Assembly (NCBI RefSeq): GCF_007692655.1
Contig: NZ_REBQ01000061.1
Span: 1 to 39,165 of the forward strand
DNA from: Halomonas sp.
GTDB lineage: Bacteria > Pseudomonadota > Gammaproteobacteria > Pseudomonadales > Halomonadaceae
Length of the DNA stretch: 39,165 bases
Direction of reading: 5' to 3'
The translations under genes were made by a program, and so were the position numbers. How positions within the stretch are numbered: the stretch's first letter is position 1; every line of letters begins with the position of its first letter. Shown piece after piece: positions 17,242 to 25,805 of the stretch. The notes under the pieces were generated by a model that saw nothing but the letters and a program-made list of their open reading frames with translations, did not search any database and was not told the DNA's origin.

Positions 17242-19407
17242 ATGGATATTGGCCAAGCGCGCTCGGTGGCGGCGCTCATTCATCACGCGCAGCGCTTGGC
17301 CAGACGACGTTGGCGTCAATTGGTATGGCTGAGGGGTGATGCGCTGCAGTGTCGAGCGCTTGCGCAGGCACTCTGGAAGGCCCATCCCTGGAAGGCACCC
17401 CTGTGGGTTGGAAGTAGTGAAGGGGTAGGGCCTGAAAGCATTCCGTTCGCGTCACAGCTACCTCCCCGCAAGGCACGCACTCGGCTTGGCGCAGAGCATC
17501 AGTTGGTGGTGGTGGATACCAGTGACACTGGCTTTGACCCAGAGGCGCTCGGCGCATTGGCGGGAACGGTCACTGCTGGTGGTTTGCTGGTACTGATGAC
17601 GCCATCGTCATGGGGAGACACGCCCGACCCAGACTATTCCCGTTTTGCTGACTACCCCCATGATTGGAAAAATCTTACCGCCCACTATTTGGCTCGACTG
17701 GCACGTGTGTTGATGGGCTCTACACACGTTGTGCGCTGGGAGGCTGGAGACATGCCACAACTTGCCCGCTTGCCCCCTTGCGTGTTGCCGAGTGTCAACA
17801 GTGACGACGGCGACTGTCTTAGTGCAGATCAAGCCTACGCAGTAACGCAACTCGTCGGTTTAAAGCGCCGTCGGCCACTGGTTATTACCGCTGATCGCGG
17901 GCGTGGCAAAAGCGCAGCGCTGGGAATTGCCTGTGCTCGGCTGCTGTCACATAAAACCAATCGACATAAAACCAACCGAATAGTGCTGACAGCACCACGA
18001 CTGAGCGCAGTGGAAAGTGTATTCGAGCGCGTAGCGGCGCTGTGTCCTGATGGCAGTCGTGTATCTCCTGGCCATTTTCGATTAGCACAGGGCAGCGAGC
18101 TGATTTTTTTACCACCGGATGTGCTGACCGAGCAGATAAATACGCGGCAGTTGGGAGGTGCTGGTGGCTATTTAATGGTCGACGAGGCTGCGGCAATTCC
18201 CGCTGGGCTGCTGGGCCAATGGCTGCTTGCCTTCCCGCGAATTGCTTTTGCGACCACGGTGCACGGCTATGAAGGTTCTGGCCGTGGGTTTGCGCTGCGC
18301 TTTCGCGATACCCTTGAACGGCTGTCGCCGCAATGGAAAGCGCTGGTGCTAAAAGCGCCCATTCGCTGGCAGGCTGGCGATCCGCTAGAAACCTTGGTCA
18401 ATCATTTACTGCTATTAAAAGCTCCATTGCCTATTGCTAAGCAGTCGACCAGCGCATTAACGACAAAACCGGTTGATCGCGCATGGCTTGCTCAGCAAGA
18501 AACGGCGTTGGAAAAACTGTTTGGTCTACTGGTGCAGTCTCATTACCGTACTTCTCCTAATGATCTGCGCCAACTGCTTGATGGCCCGGGCACACAAATA
18601 CGCATGATCGAACAGCAAGGCGAGCCCCAGGCGGTGTTGATAACCCGGGAAGAGGGCGGTTTTGAGATTAGCCTTGCGAGCCAAGTTGCTCGGGGGAAGC
18701 GTCGCCCCCAGGGGCATTTATTGGCTCAGTCACTTGCGACGCACGCGGGCAGTCGCGCAGCGCTGTGGTTACGCTGGAGGCGGGTTGCGCGTATTGCTGC
18801 TCACCCGGAGCGGCGGCGCCAAGGCTTAGGTAAAACGCTTCTCGATGACGATCTGGCGGCGGCCACACAGCAGGGGATCGCGCTTTATGGTGCTACGTTT
18901 GGCGCCGAAGCGTCATTGTTAACGTTTTGGTTGGCACAGGGCTTTACGCCGGTTCGGTTAGGTATTACCCGTGAGACAGCGACTGGTGAGTTCGCTGTCA
19001 TGGTAGCGAAAGCGCTAAATGATCAGGGTGAGGAGGTACTTGCCGATCTTAATGAACGCTTTCAGGCAGCGCTTCCCAGCCTGCTGGCGTTTGAGCTTAA
19101 TACACTGCCTCCCGACGTGGTTGTATTGTTGTTGGGCCAACTGCCCAGCGTGTCGCTTAGCGCTCGCGACCAGCAGGATATTGAGGATGTGGCGACTGCG
19201 CATCGTGATCCGGTGCTAGCCCGCCCGGCCTTGCAGGCATTGGCCCGCCAGGCAAGCCACATCTCTTTAGCGTGCGACGTTGAGCAGGCGCAGCAGCTAG
19301 CTGCCTGGGCGTTCCAAAATGTGCCGCTAGCAAGCGGCCACAAAGAGGCGGTCAGCGCTCTGCGTCAGGCAGTGGCTATACTACGTAACCGGGTGAATGC
19401 GCTATGA
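17242..19407 (+). CDS. tmcA: tRNA(Met) cytidine acetyltransferase
   Basis: TmcA acetylates N4 of the wobble cytidine of elongator tRNA-Met, using acetyl-CoA and ATP. The 721 residues include the N-terminal DUF1726-type domain, an RNA-helicase-like ATPase with Walker A (TADRGRGKS, about residue 216) and Walker B (VDEAAAIP, about 313), and a GNAT acetyltransferase domain (RIAAHPERRRQGLGKTLL, about 516). The ATG at 17242 has AGGGG eight bases upstream; the frame is open back to 17197. The protein is about 50 residues longer than E. coli TmcA. A five-residue tandem duplication, HKTNRHKTNR, lies shortly after Walker A. Confidence 0.93.
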   Translation: MDIGQARSVAALIHHAQRLARRRWRQLVWLRGDALQCRALAQALWKAHPWKAPLWVGSSEGVGPESIPFASQLPPRKARTRLGAEHQLVVVDTSDTGFDPEALGALAGTVTAGGLLVLMTPSSWGDTPDPDYSRFADYPHDWKNLTAHYLARLARVLMGSTHVVRWEAGDMPQLARLPPCVLPSVNSDDGDCLSADQAYAVTQLVGLKRRRPLVITADRGRGKSAALGIACARLLSHKTNRHKTNRIVLTAPRLSAVESVFERVAALCPDGSRVSPGHFRLAQGSELIFLPPDVLTEQINTRQLGGAGGYLMVDEAAAIPAGLLGQWLLAFPRIAFATTVHGYEGSGRGFALRFRDTLERLSPQWKALVLKAPIRWQAGDPLETLVNHLLLLKAPLPIAKQSTSALTTKPVDRAWLAQQETALEKLFGLLVQSHYRTSPNDLRQLLDGPGTQIRMIEQQGEPQAVLITREEGGFEISLASQVARGKRRPQGHLLAQSLATHAGSRAALWLRWRRVARIAAHPERRRQGLGKTLLDDDLAAATQQGIALYGATFGAEASLLTFWLAQGFTPVRLGITRETATGEFAVMVAKALNDQGEEVLADLNERFQAALPSLLAFELNTLPPDVVVLLLGQLPSVSLSARDQQDIEDVATAHRDPVLARPALQALARQASHISLACDVEQAQQLAAWAFQNVPLASGHKEAVSALRQAVAILRNRVNAL
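17950..17979 (+). repeat. tmcA: In-frame 15-bp tandem duplication within tmcA
   Basis: Two adjacent 15-base units differ at one base (AATCGA versus AACCGA) and encode HKTNR twice, in the ATPase domain. The synonymous difference shows the duplication is not brand new. Confidence 0.9.
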
Positions 19408-19550
19408 GTTATCTCATTTTGAGAGACGCATTGTGAAATTCCTCCCCGCGAAACCTGCCTAGGTGATCGCGAGATGCATTTGCTGATTCACTTTTCCAAA
19501 TTAACCGAGAGCGGTAGAGTAGACCGGTTGACGATAATGAAGAGTTCTCC

Positions 19551-21032
19551 ATGAACGCACATCTTGAATTGCTGACGCCAACCTTGGTTTGGCGTCACTT
19601 TCGTACGCTCTGTAATACGCCGCGCCCGTCAGGGCGTGAAGCGGCACTAGTGGCTATTCTGGAAGCTTGGGCGGATGCCCAAGGTTTCACTCACGACCGC
19701 GACGAGTTTGGTAATTTGCGTATCTGTAAGCCGGCTTCTCAAGGCTGTGAACAAGCACCGGGCGTGGTGTTACAAGGCCACCTGGACATGGTTGCGCAAG
19801 CCAATAGCGGGCATAGCCATGATTTCACCCGTGACCCGATTAGCACTTATGTCGCTGACGGCTGGCTGCATGCCGATGGCACCACATTAGGTGCTGACAA
19901 CGGCATGGGTGTCGCGGCGATTTTAGCCGTGCTGGAAGATCCCGAGCTCACCCACGGCCCGCTAGAGGCGCTATTTACCTTGGAAGAAGAAACCTCCATG
20001 GGCGGCGCGCTAAATCTGGCGGAGAACTGGCTGGAAGGCTCGCTACTGCTCAACCTGGATAGTGAAGATCGAGGCCAGGTTTATATTGGCTGTGCAGGTG
20101 GGGCTGACGTAGAGGTAGATGCGCAGCTTCCCAGCGCCGCAGTGGGTGATCATGAACAGGTCATCGACATTGCGCTGACTGGCCTTAAAGGTGGCCATTC
20201 CGGAATGGATATTCATCAGCCACTGGGCAATGCCAATCGACTGTTGATTAGAGTGCTGCGCTCCTTAGGTTCATTTGATGCCCGGCTGCTCAGCTATCAC
20301 GGCGGCACACTGCGCAATGCCATTCCGCGGGAAGCATTTGCCCAGGTAGCGTTACCTGCTGAAGAGCTGGACGCGGCGATGGTGGCGATCGCCGGGCTGG
20401 AAACCATCTTGCTGCGCGAACTAGGCAGTGGCGATAGCGGGCTTAACATCACTGCTCGCCGACTAACCGAGGCGCCTAGCGCAGAACCGTTAACATTAGA
20501 CGCCAGTATTATGCTGATAGCAGCGCTTCACTCAGCGCCCTGTGGCGTTGAAAGGATGAGTGCCGACGTACCGGGGGTGGTCGAAACCTCCAATAACCTG
20601 GGGGTGTTAAGCCTTGAAAGCGGACGGTTACACCTTTGCGCACTAGTCCGCTCACTGCACGACAGTGCTGTGGTGGCCATGGCGGATCGCTTCCAGGCGC
20701 TATTTGGTTTGATCGGTGCGCGGGTAAAAGTGGAGAACAGTTACCCTGGATGGGCGCCTAACCCAGACGGGGCGCTGCTAGCGACGTTTAAGGCACGCCA
20801 CGCTGCATTGCTGGGCCGGGAGCCTGACGTCAAGGTGATTCATGCGGGACTAGAGTGCGGTATTTTAGGTAGCAAATATCCGGACCTGGATATGATTTCA
20901 TTTGGCCCATTGATTCGCGGCGCTCACTCGCCGGATGAGCGAGTAGAGCTAGCGTCCGTTGAGGAGTTCTGGTCGATGCTGAGAGCATTGATCGAGGATC
21001 TTGCCAAGCAGCGCCATTCAGAAATGGCTTAA
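19551..21032 (+). CDS. pepD: Aminoacyl-histidine dipeptidase (peptidase D, M20 family)
   Basis: This cytoplasmic zinc dipeptidase cleaves Xaa-His and other dipeptides. The 493 residues fit PepD (485 in E. coli). Metal-binding motifs are intact: LQGHLDMVAQ, DGTTLGADNGMGVA, the catalytic Glu pair in TLEEETSMGG, NLDSEDRGQVYIGCAGG, and C-terminal HAGLECGILGSKYPDLDMIS and FGPLIRGAHSPDE. AAGAG lies seven bases upstream of the ATG. It appears monocistronic: 143 bases separate it from tmcA and it converges on dps. Confidence 0.95.
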   Translation: MNAHLELLTPTLVWRHFRTLCNTPRPSGREAALVAILEAWADAQGFTHDRDEFGNLRICKPASQGCEQAPGVVLQGHLDMVAQANSGHSHDFTRDPISTYVADGWLHADGTTLGADNGMGVAAILAVLEDPELTHGPLEALFTLEEETSMGGALNLAENWLEGSLLLNLDSEDRGQVYIGCAGGADVEVDAQLPSAAVGDHEQVIDIALTGLKGGHSGMDIHQPLGNANRLLIRVLRSLGSFDARLLSYHGGTLRNAIPREAFAQVALPAEELDAAMVAIAGLETILLRELGSGDSGLNITARRLTEAPSAEPLTLDASIMLIAALHSAPCGVERMSADVPGVVETSNNLGVLSLESGRLHLCALVRSLHDSAVVAMADRFQALFGLIGARVKVENSYPGWAPNPDGALLATFKARHAALLGREPDVKVIHAGLECGILGSKYPDLDMISFGPLIRGAHSPDERVELASVEEFWSMLRALIEDLAKQRHSEMA

Positions 21033-21060
21033 TCCGCGTTCGACGGCGTGTAGGCGACAT

Positions 21061-21085
21061 AAAACGGCACCCCCTCGGGGTGCCG
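21061..21085 (-). terminator. Intrinsic terminator, mainly for dps
   Basis: A perfect nine-base stem (21065-21073 with 21077-21085) has a three-base loop. On the minus strand it ends in CCGTTTTATG, placing the T-tract on the dps side; on the pepD side no T-run follows, though the hairpin may still slow read-through. Confidence 0.7.
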
Positions 21086-21123
21086 TATGGTACCAGTGCT
21101 ACCAACTCGAGTGGCCTAAACGC

Positions 21124-21600
21124 TTACTTGCTCAAGTAAGCATTGAGCATCCAGATGGTTTTTTCTTGCTCGCGGATATAGTCACCCGCTTGAGCAGCAG
21201 TACCTTCGTCGTCTGCATCCGAGGCAATGGCAAGCAGTTCGCGCTGTAGTTCAATAATCGTTTGATAACCTTTAAGAACGCCCTTGACGCAGGTTTGGCC
21301 ATCATGGACATCTTTGTCTTCTTGGATGCGGGACAGTGTCACATAGTCACTGTAGGCGTGTACCGGCTTGTGTCCTAGGGTGAGTATGCGTTCGGCAACC
21401 TCATCCACCTTCGTCAACAGGTCCGTGTAGAACTCTTCAAACTTGGCGTGCAGTTCAAAAAAGTCGCTACCTCTGACGTTCCAATGGTAGCCGCGTACAT
21501 TCATGTAAAAAATCTGGTAGTTGGCTAATAAGTGGTTAAGCTTTTCAGCAAGTTGGCTGGCACTGCCTTCGTGTAGACCAATACTATTTGTGTCGCTCAT
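21124..21600 (-). CDS. dps: Dps-family DNA-protecting ferritin
   Basis: Dps forms a dodecamer that oxidises and stores iron and shields DNA under starvation and peroxide stress. The 158-residue protein has the intersubunit ferroxidase residues in RGYHWNVRGSDFFELHAKFEE (His, Asp and Glu positions, abbreviated from 21 residues by family knowledge) and the DEVAERI helix. The N-terminus is short and not lysine-rich, so direct DNA binding is uncertain. A strong ribosome site, GGGAGGTAGCAC, precedes the ATG at 21600. A terminator follows within 60 bases. It is monocistronic. Confidence 0.93.
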   Translation of the reverse strand: MSDTNSIGLHEGSASQLAEKLNHLLANYQIFYMNVRGYHWNVRGSDFFELHAKFEEFYTDLLTKVDEVAERILTLGHKPVHAYSDYVTLSRIQEDKDVHDGQTCVKGVLKGYQTIIELQRELLAIASDADDEGTAAQAGDYIREQEKTIWMLNAYLSK

Positions 21601-21704
21601 GTGCTACCTCCCTGTCGATGCCACCAAGTGTGGCGTTGGTATATTTCAGTTAGATTAAAGCGCCTCAGTCGTCATGCAAAGCAAGTTTTCTGCATCGCTG
21701 CCAT

Positions 21705-21760
21705 AGCTCTATAGCATTAGCTCTATAACATCAGCTCTGTAACATTAGCGCTATGACGTT
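21705..21760. repeat. Four-copy degenerate 14-bp tandem repeat
   Basis: Units start at 21705, 21719, 21733 and 21747: AGCTCTATAGCATT, AGCTCTATAACATC, AGCTCTGTAACATT and AGCGCTATGACGTT. The array lies in the 225-base gap between the dps promoter side and the 3' end of the glycerate kinase gene. Confidence 0.8.
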
Positions 21761-21825
21761 ACTATTAGGTTGATGGCGATGCAGCGCCTTTTCAAGGCGC
21801 AATGGGAAAAATTCTCATATATCCG

Positions 21826-22962
21826 TTACGGTGTTGACGCCATCCACAGGCGCATCAGGCTTTCACTGCGAGCTTCTAAAAGTTCTGCGGTTCGTGGAAG
21901 CGCTTCTTCCAAGGTCATGGGCCCATCGGCTAAGGCGAACGCTGCTGTCACCCCTTCTCTTAAACAGGCCTGCCAGCCATCGCCTAGGCTACCCGCTAAC
22001 ACAATAACGGGTTTGTTAAGGCGCTGCGCCGCTCGTGAAACACCAATCGGGGTTTTGCCTGCTAAGCTTTGGCCGTCCAGGCGTCCTTCGCCGGTAATGA
22101 TTAAATCAGCGCGGGCCAGCAGGGTAGGCATATTAGCCTGCTGCATAATCATCTCAATGCCGGGTTTCAAGGTGGCGTTTAAAAATGCCCGCGCCGCAAA
22201 CCCCATTCCACCGGCGGCGCCAGCGCCGGGTAGTTCTCGATAGTCATCACCCAGCACCTGTGCGCTGATATCAGCAAAGTGGCTAAGTGCTTGGTCTAGC
22301 TGTTCGACTTCTTGAGGTGACGCCCCTTTTTGCGGGCCAAATACCGCGCTTGCGCCATGCTCCCCCAGTAGCGGGTTATCCACATCAACTGCTGCTTCGA
22401 GTTGCAGTCCGGCCAGACGTGGGTCTAAACCTGCTAGCTCTAAGCGGGCCAGTTGACGTAGGGCCGCGCCGCCTGGAGGTAGCGGCTTGTCATTATGGTC
22501 TAGAAAGCGGGCGCCCAGTGCCTGCAGCATACCAGCGCCGCCATCGTTAGTGGCGCTGCCGCCGAGCAGCAGTAGCGCTTTTTCAGCGCCTTGATCAAGC
22601 GCCGCACGTAGCAGTTCGCCAACCCCAAACGTTGATGTATGTAGTGCAGAGCGTTCATTTGTTGCAAGATGCTGTAAACCGCTAGCTTCTGCCAGTTCAA
22701 TAAACGCTGTACGCTGGTCACCAAGCCAGCCCCAGGCCGCTTGGCGCGGACGCCCCAGGGCATCTTGTACCTCAAGCAGAAGGCGTTCGGCTCCTGTGGC
22801 GGCGATCAGTGCGTCTAAACTGCCTTCACCGCCATCGGCTAAAGGGCATGCATGGACATGGGCATCAGGCGTGGCGTGCTGCACCCCGCGTGCCATTGCT
22901 GCGGCTGCCTCTTGGGCGCTCAGTGCATCTTTGAAGCTGTCGGGGCAAAGTAATACATTCAT
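21826..22962 (-). CDS. Glycerate kinase (GarK/GlxK family)
   Basis: It phosphorylates D-glycerate for entry into lower glycolysis. The 378-residue protein starts MNVLLCPDSFKDALSA, followed by PLADGGEGSLDALIAAT, LLLGGSATNDGGAGMLQALG and IITGEGRLDGQSLAGKTPIGV, all diagnostic of this kinase family. Two starts compete: GTG at 22968 is only three bases from GGAG, whereas ATG at 22962 is nine bases away, so the ATG is chosen. No hydroxypyruvate or tartronate gene is adjacent, so whether it belongs to glyoxylate, glycerate or sugar-acid use is open. GarK and GlxK cannot be told apart by eye. Confidence 0.92.
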   Translation of the reverse strand: MNVLLCPDSFKDALSAQEAAAAMARGVQHATPDAHVHACPLADGGEGSLDALIAATGAERLLLEVQDALGRPRQAAWGWLGDQRTAFIELAEASGLQHLATNERSALHTSTFGVGELLRAALDQGAEKALLLLGGSATNDGGAGMLQALGARFLDHNDKPLPPGGAALRQLARLELAGLDPRLAGLQLEAAVDVDNPLLGEHGASAVFGPQKGASPQEVEQLDQALSHFADISAQVLGDDYRELPGAGAAGGMGFAARAFLNATLKPGIEMIMQQANMPTLLARADLIITGEGRLDGQSLAGKTPIGVSRAAQRLNKPVIVLAGSLGDGWQACLREGVTAAFALADGPMTLEEALPRTAELLEARSESLMRLWMASTP

Positions 22963-23081
22963 TGGCACGATCTCCGCGAAACGTTCTCATCAAAACAGTG
23001 TCATTAGATACGGCTATGATTGGCGAGCTTAGCGCGCTAGCCAGCGTCAAACCAGCCGCCTCGTCCGTTAAAGGATCTAAC

Positions 23082-23672
23082 ATGAAGTCGATACCGATAA
23101 GCTTAATTTGCTTGCTGGCACTTGCTGGCTGCCAGACGGTTCCTGATCGCCTGCCCCAGGCTGAACCAGCACCTTCAGCCTCGTGCTACTTTTCCGTTAA
23201 CGCACTCTCCAATGCCGAGGCAGCCCTACCCACCAATGCTGCGATAGAGGCCAGCGTTGATGTGCTAACAGAATTGGGGTTTACCCTAAATTCCACCGAT
23301 ACCACGTTAGGGTTGGTGAGTGCTAGTCGCGAGCGCCCGCTCCAGGGCTACTACGACCCTTACGATAATGCCTATGGCTATGGGCGCGGCATGCGGGTGT
23401 TTGGCGGCGTAGGCGTTGGACGCGGCGGCAGCTCAAGCGTCGGTATAGGCCTGCGAGGCATTGGTTACGGAGGGGGTGTTGGACAACAACCTATTGAAGT
23501 CGAGCGGGTCTCACTCCTGGTGCATAACGATCATGTGCGCATTTCACGTGACGTGCGCCGCTTTGACCATGTAGGTGACCTGCGTGAGTCTTACAGCGCA
23601 AGTAATGAAGACTTTTGCCAACGTTTTCAGACACACTTCGAGCAGGCCATACCCTTGAGGAGAACGCCATGA
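23082..23672 (+). CDS. Glycine-rich lipoprotein, first gene of the zevAB-like operon
   Basis: The 196-residue protein has a lipoprotein signal with lipobox LALAGC (Cys17). The mature part has an early conserved-looking domain (AAIEASVDVLTELGF, then DTTLGLVSASRE), a Tyr/Gly-rich stretch around residues 90-140 (YYDPYDNAYGYGRG and repeated GVG/GIG), and a basic C-terminus. I recognise no named family. The D..LG...AS pattern recurs in the next gene, suggesting a shared fold. AAGGA lies six bases before the ATG. The stop overlaps the next start (ATGA), so the gene is coupled to three downstream cell-envelope genes. Location is likely periplasmic face of the outer membrane; function unknown. Confidence 0.8.
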   Translation: MKSIPISLICLLALAGCQTVPDRLPQAEPAPSASCYFSVNALSNAEAALPTNAAIEASVDVLTELGFTLNSTDTTLGLVSASRERPLQGYYDPYDNAYGYGRGMRVFGGVGVGRGGSSSVGIGLRGIGYGGGVGQQPIEVERVSLLVHNDHVRISRDVRRFDHVGDLRESYSASNEDFCQRFQTHFEQAIPLRRTP

Positions 23673-24028
23673 GGATGCGTCATTGGCTGCTGCTGACAGT
23701 GTTAGCAGGACTGGCTGGCTGTGCGGCTACGCCGCCGGTGGAACCCCGTGAGCTGGTCTATTCCACCTCTTCAGAAGAAACATTTCGCGAGGCCGTCGAG
23801 CTGATGATCGAGCAGGGCTATGTGGTACGTCATGCAGATATTGCACTGGGACGAGCTGAGGCATCGCTTGCCCGTTGGCCTGGGTATCGCCTCCAGTTGC
23901 AGGTGAGTGAAGAGGGAAGTGGTAGTCGTGTGCGAGTATCGGCGTTAAGAGGGAGTCAGCCACTGCCCCCCTATTTGTTAGATCCCTGGCTTGTCGCCTT
24001 GCAGCGTAAATTAGGAGTTGCACCATGA
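23669..24028 (+). CDS. Small lipoprotein, second gene of the zevAB-like operon
   Basis: The 119-residue protein starts MRMRHWLLLTVLAGLAGC, a lipoprotein signal with Cys18. The mature part contains AVELMIEQGYVVRHADIALGRAEASLARW, shown here by its key residues: a helix, GYVV, then D..LGRAEAS, parallel to the upstream lipoprotein. GAGGAG lies six bases upstream of the ATG. It overlaps both neighbours by four bases, the tightest coupling in the window. I do not recognise a named family. Co-translation with the DUF1007/ZevA-like protein suggests a role in the same periplasmic metal process, but this is inference only. Confidence 0.8.
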   Translation: MRMRHWLLLTVLAGLAGCAATPPVEPRELVYSTSSEETFREAVELMIEQGYVVRHADIALGRAEASLARWPGYRLQLQVSEEGSGSRVRVSALRGSQPLPPYLLDPWLVALQRKLGVAP

Positions 24029-24690
24029 GGAAAGCGTGTAACAGCGCCACCTTAGTGTTAGTTCTGGGCATGGGTAGTCTATTGATAAGCCCAAACGTAA
24101 GTGCCCATCCTCACGGTTGGATCGACCTTAGTGTGCGGGTCATGACAGATGATGATGGCGTGGTTAGCGGCTTACATCAAACATGGCGGATGGACCCGTT
24201 CTACAGTTTGGTCGTGTTTGAAGAGCTACAGCAGGTAGGAACCGAGAGCCTGGAAGTGGGGTTGGATCAGCTGGGTAGAGAGATGCGTGACAACCTCTCC
24301 GGCTATGACTATTTAACCGAAGTGAGTATTAACGGTGAGCGCCAAACGTTAGGAGAGGTCAGTGAATATACGGCGATGGAGCGTGACGGTCGGCTAACAT
24401 TCATGTTTATTCTCCCCCTTGAGACACCCCAATCTTTGGTGGGTAACTACCTTACTTACCAGGTGTTCGACTCTACCTATTACATCGAAGTCGTGCATGA
24501 GGATGAAGATAATAAGCCCAGTGATGATGCGCTGATACTTCAGGGAGAGCCAGTGTGTAAACTAACGATTACACAGGCTGATCCAGATCCAGAGCTTGTA
24601 ATGAAAGCGGCAATGCTGGATGTGAATGACCAGGCGGCACCTGGGCTTGGGCGTCATTTTGCAGAGACTGGCAGTGTTGATTGCCGCTAG
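24025..24690 (+). CDS. zevA: DUF1007 periplasmic protein, ZevA-like
   Basis: The 221-residue exported protein has a signal peptide ending near SPNVSA, directly followed by HPHGWIDLSVRV, the hallmark start of DUF1007 proteins and a likely metal-binding N-terminus. In Haemophilus influenzae the DUF1007 protein ZevA works with the RcnA-like permease ZevB in zinc acquisition, from memory of published work. Here the next gene is such a permease. AGGAG precedes the ATG, and the start overlaps the previous lipoprotein stop (ATGA). A 70-base gap containing a Zur-like palindrome separates it from the permease. The family call is strong; zinc as substrate is inferred from the pairing and the palindrome. 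Confidence 0.85.
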   Translation: MRKACNSATLVLVLGMGSLLISPNVSAHPHGWIDLSVRVMTDDDGVVSGLHQTWRMDPFYSLVVFEELQQVGTESLEVGLDQLGREMRDNLSGYDYLTEVSINGERQTLGEVSEYTAMERDGRLTFMFILPLETPQSLVGNYLTYQVFDSTYYIEVVHEDEDNKPSDDALILQGEPVCKLTITQADPDPELVMKAAMLDVNDQAAPGLGRHFAETGSVDCR

Positions 24691-24723
24691 TCACGTATGG
24701 ATGGTGGAGGTTTTTTTGTGTTA

Positions 24724-24738
24724 TGTTATCTTATAACA
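24724..24738. promoter_or_regulatory. Zur-box-like palindrome upstream of the ZevB-like permease
   Basis: TGTTATCTTATAACA has perfect six-base arms with a three-base centre, matching the GTTAT-NNN-ATAAC core of gammaproteobacterial Zur operators. It lies 22 bases before the permease ATG, after a seven-T run, so an internal zinc-responsive promoter is plausible. Confidence 0.6.
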
Positions 24739-24760
24739 ATTTGCGTGGTGGAGCGGTATA

Positions 24761-25798
24761 ATGTCATTAACAAGGCCGGTTAAACGTCAGTGGGTTTTAA
24801 CGTTTGGTTTGCTAATGTTGGCCCTAGCGTTACTCACCTTCGTGCTGCAGGGAGGGCTGCAAGGGGTGAGCTACCAGATGCTGGGGTGGCAGCGAGACTT
24901 GCATCGCTCATTGACGCTGGCGATCACTGAACTTTCACAGGCGCCCACGACGGTCACCTGGTTGAGCTTACTAGGAGTAAGTTTTGCCTACGGCGTCTTC
25001 CATGCTGCCGGGCCAGGACATGGCAAAGCTGTGCTGGCAACCTATCTCGCTACTCATGGAGGCGCGGTGAAGCGTGCCTTGGGGCTCTCTTTTGCGGCCT
25101 CCTTACTGCAAGGCGTCTCTGCCATTGCGCTGATTGTGGTGCTGGTGCATGGACTAGGATGGGTAACTCGCCAGGCTATGGGGAGTGTCGTATGGGTTGA
25201 GCAGGCCAGTTTTCTGCTAGTGGCGGCACTGGGAGCATGGCTATGCTGGCGGGCGATTAAGCAACTTCGCCATGCTTATAAGCCTGAGGCAGTGGTTTAT
25301 ACCCACGTCTCAGAACATGGTCACAGCCATCATCACCATGACCACAACAGCCATGACCACAGCCACTGCTGTGGAGGCACCCACCATATTGAGCCTCAGC
25401 AAGCGCTGGATTGGCGTACCGCCCTTATGACGGTGGGTGCGATTGGCATGCGCCCCTGCAGCGGGGCGGTATTGATGTTAGGGGCAGCCAGTCTGCTGGG
25501 GCAATTTGAAGTGGGGGTTGCCGCAGTATTGGTGATGTCACTGGGTACAGGGATTACCGTTTCTGCACTTGCCTTGGCTAGTATTTTGGCGCGCGGTTGG
25601 GCAAAACGGCGCTTGTCTAAACAGCAGCATAGCCACCGTAAAGTACAAAAAGCCACTGGCTGGGTAGCCTTGGCAGGAGGGAGTTTAATCGTAGTATTAG
25701 GTGTCTCGTTGAGCGTAGCGGGCGTGGCTCAGCCACCAGCTAGCAGCCCACTCTTCAATGAGCCCTCTACACGGCAGAGCCACCCATTGACAGGGTAA
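24761..25798 (+). CDS. zevB: NicO/RcnA-like metal permease, ZevB-like
   Basis: The 345-residue inner-membrane protein has about six hydrophobic segments. The metal-site motif HAAGPGHGK is at residues 81-89, and the second family motif, GMRPCSGAVLML, follows the central loop. That loop (residues 182-209) holds 13 His in 28 residues plus a Cys pair, a likely metal-gathering segment. The family includes the nickel/cobalt exporter RcnA and the zinc-linked ZevB; the adjacent DUF1007 gene and the Zur-like palindrome favour ZevB. A GGTGGAG ribosome site precedes the ATG. It ends seven bases from the convergent HIT gene. Confidence 0.82.
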   Translation: MSLTRPVKRQWVLTFGLLMLALALLTFVLQGGLQGVSYQMLGWQRDLHRSLTLAITELSQAPTTVTWLSLLGVSFAYGVFHAAGPGHGKAVLATYLATHGGAVKRALGLSFAASLLQGVSAIALIVVLVHGLGWVTRQAMGSVVWVEQASFLLVAALGAWLCWRAIKQLRHAYKPEAVVYTHVSEHGHSHHHHDHNSHDHSHCCGGTHHIEPQQALDWRTALMTVGAIGMRPCSGAVLMLGAASLLGQFEVGVAAVLVMSLGTGITVSALALASILARGWAKRRLSKQQHSHRKVQKATGWVALAGGSLIVVLGVSLSVAGVAQPPASSPLFNEPSTRQSHPLTG

Positions 25799-25805
25799 CG
25801 TTTAT

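Noticed and set aside
24761..25798. RcnA nickel/cobalt exporter
   Set aside because: The His-rich loop and motifs would fit RcnA, but the DUF1007 partner and Zur-like palindrome favour ZevB. No RcnR-type repressor gene is nearby.
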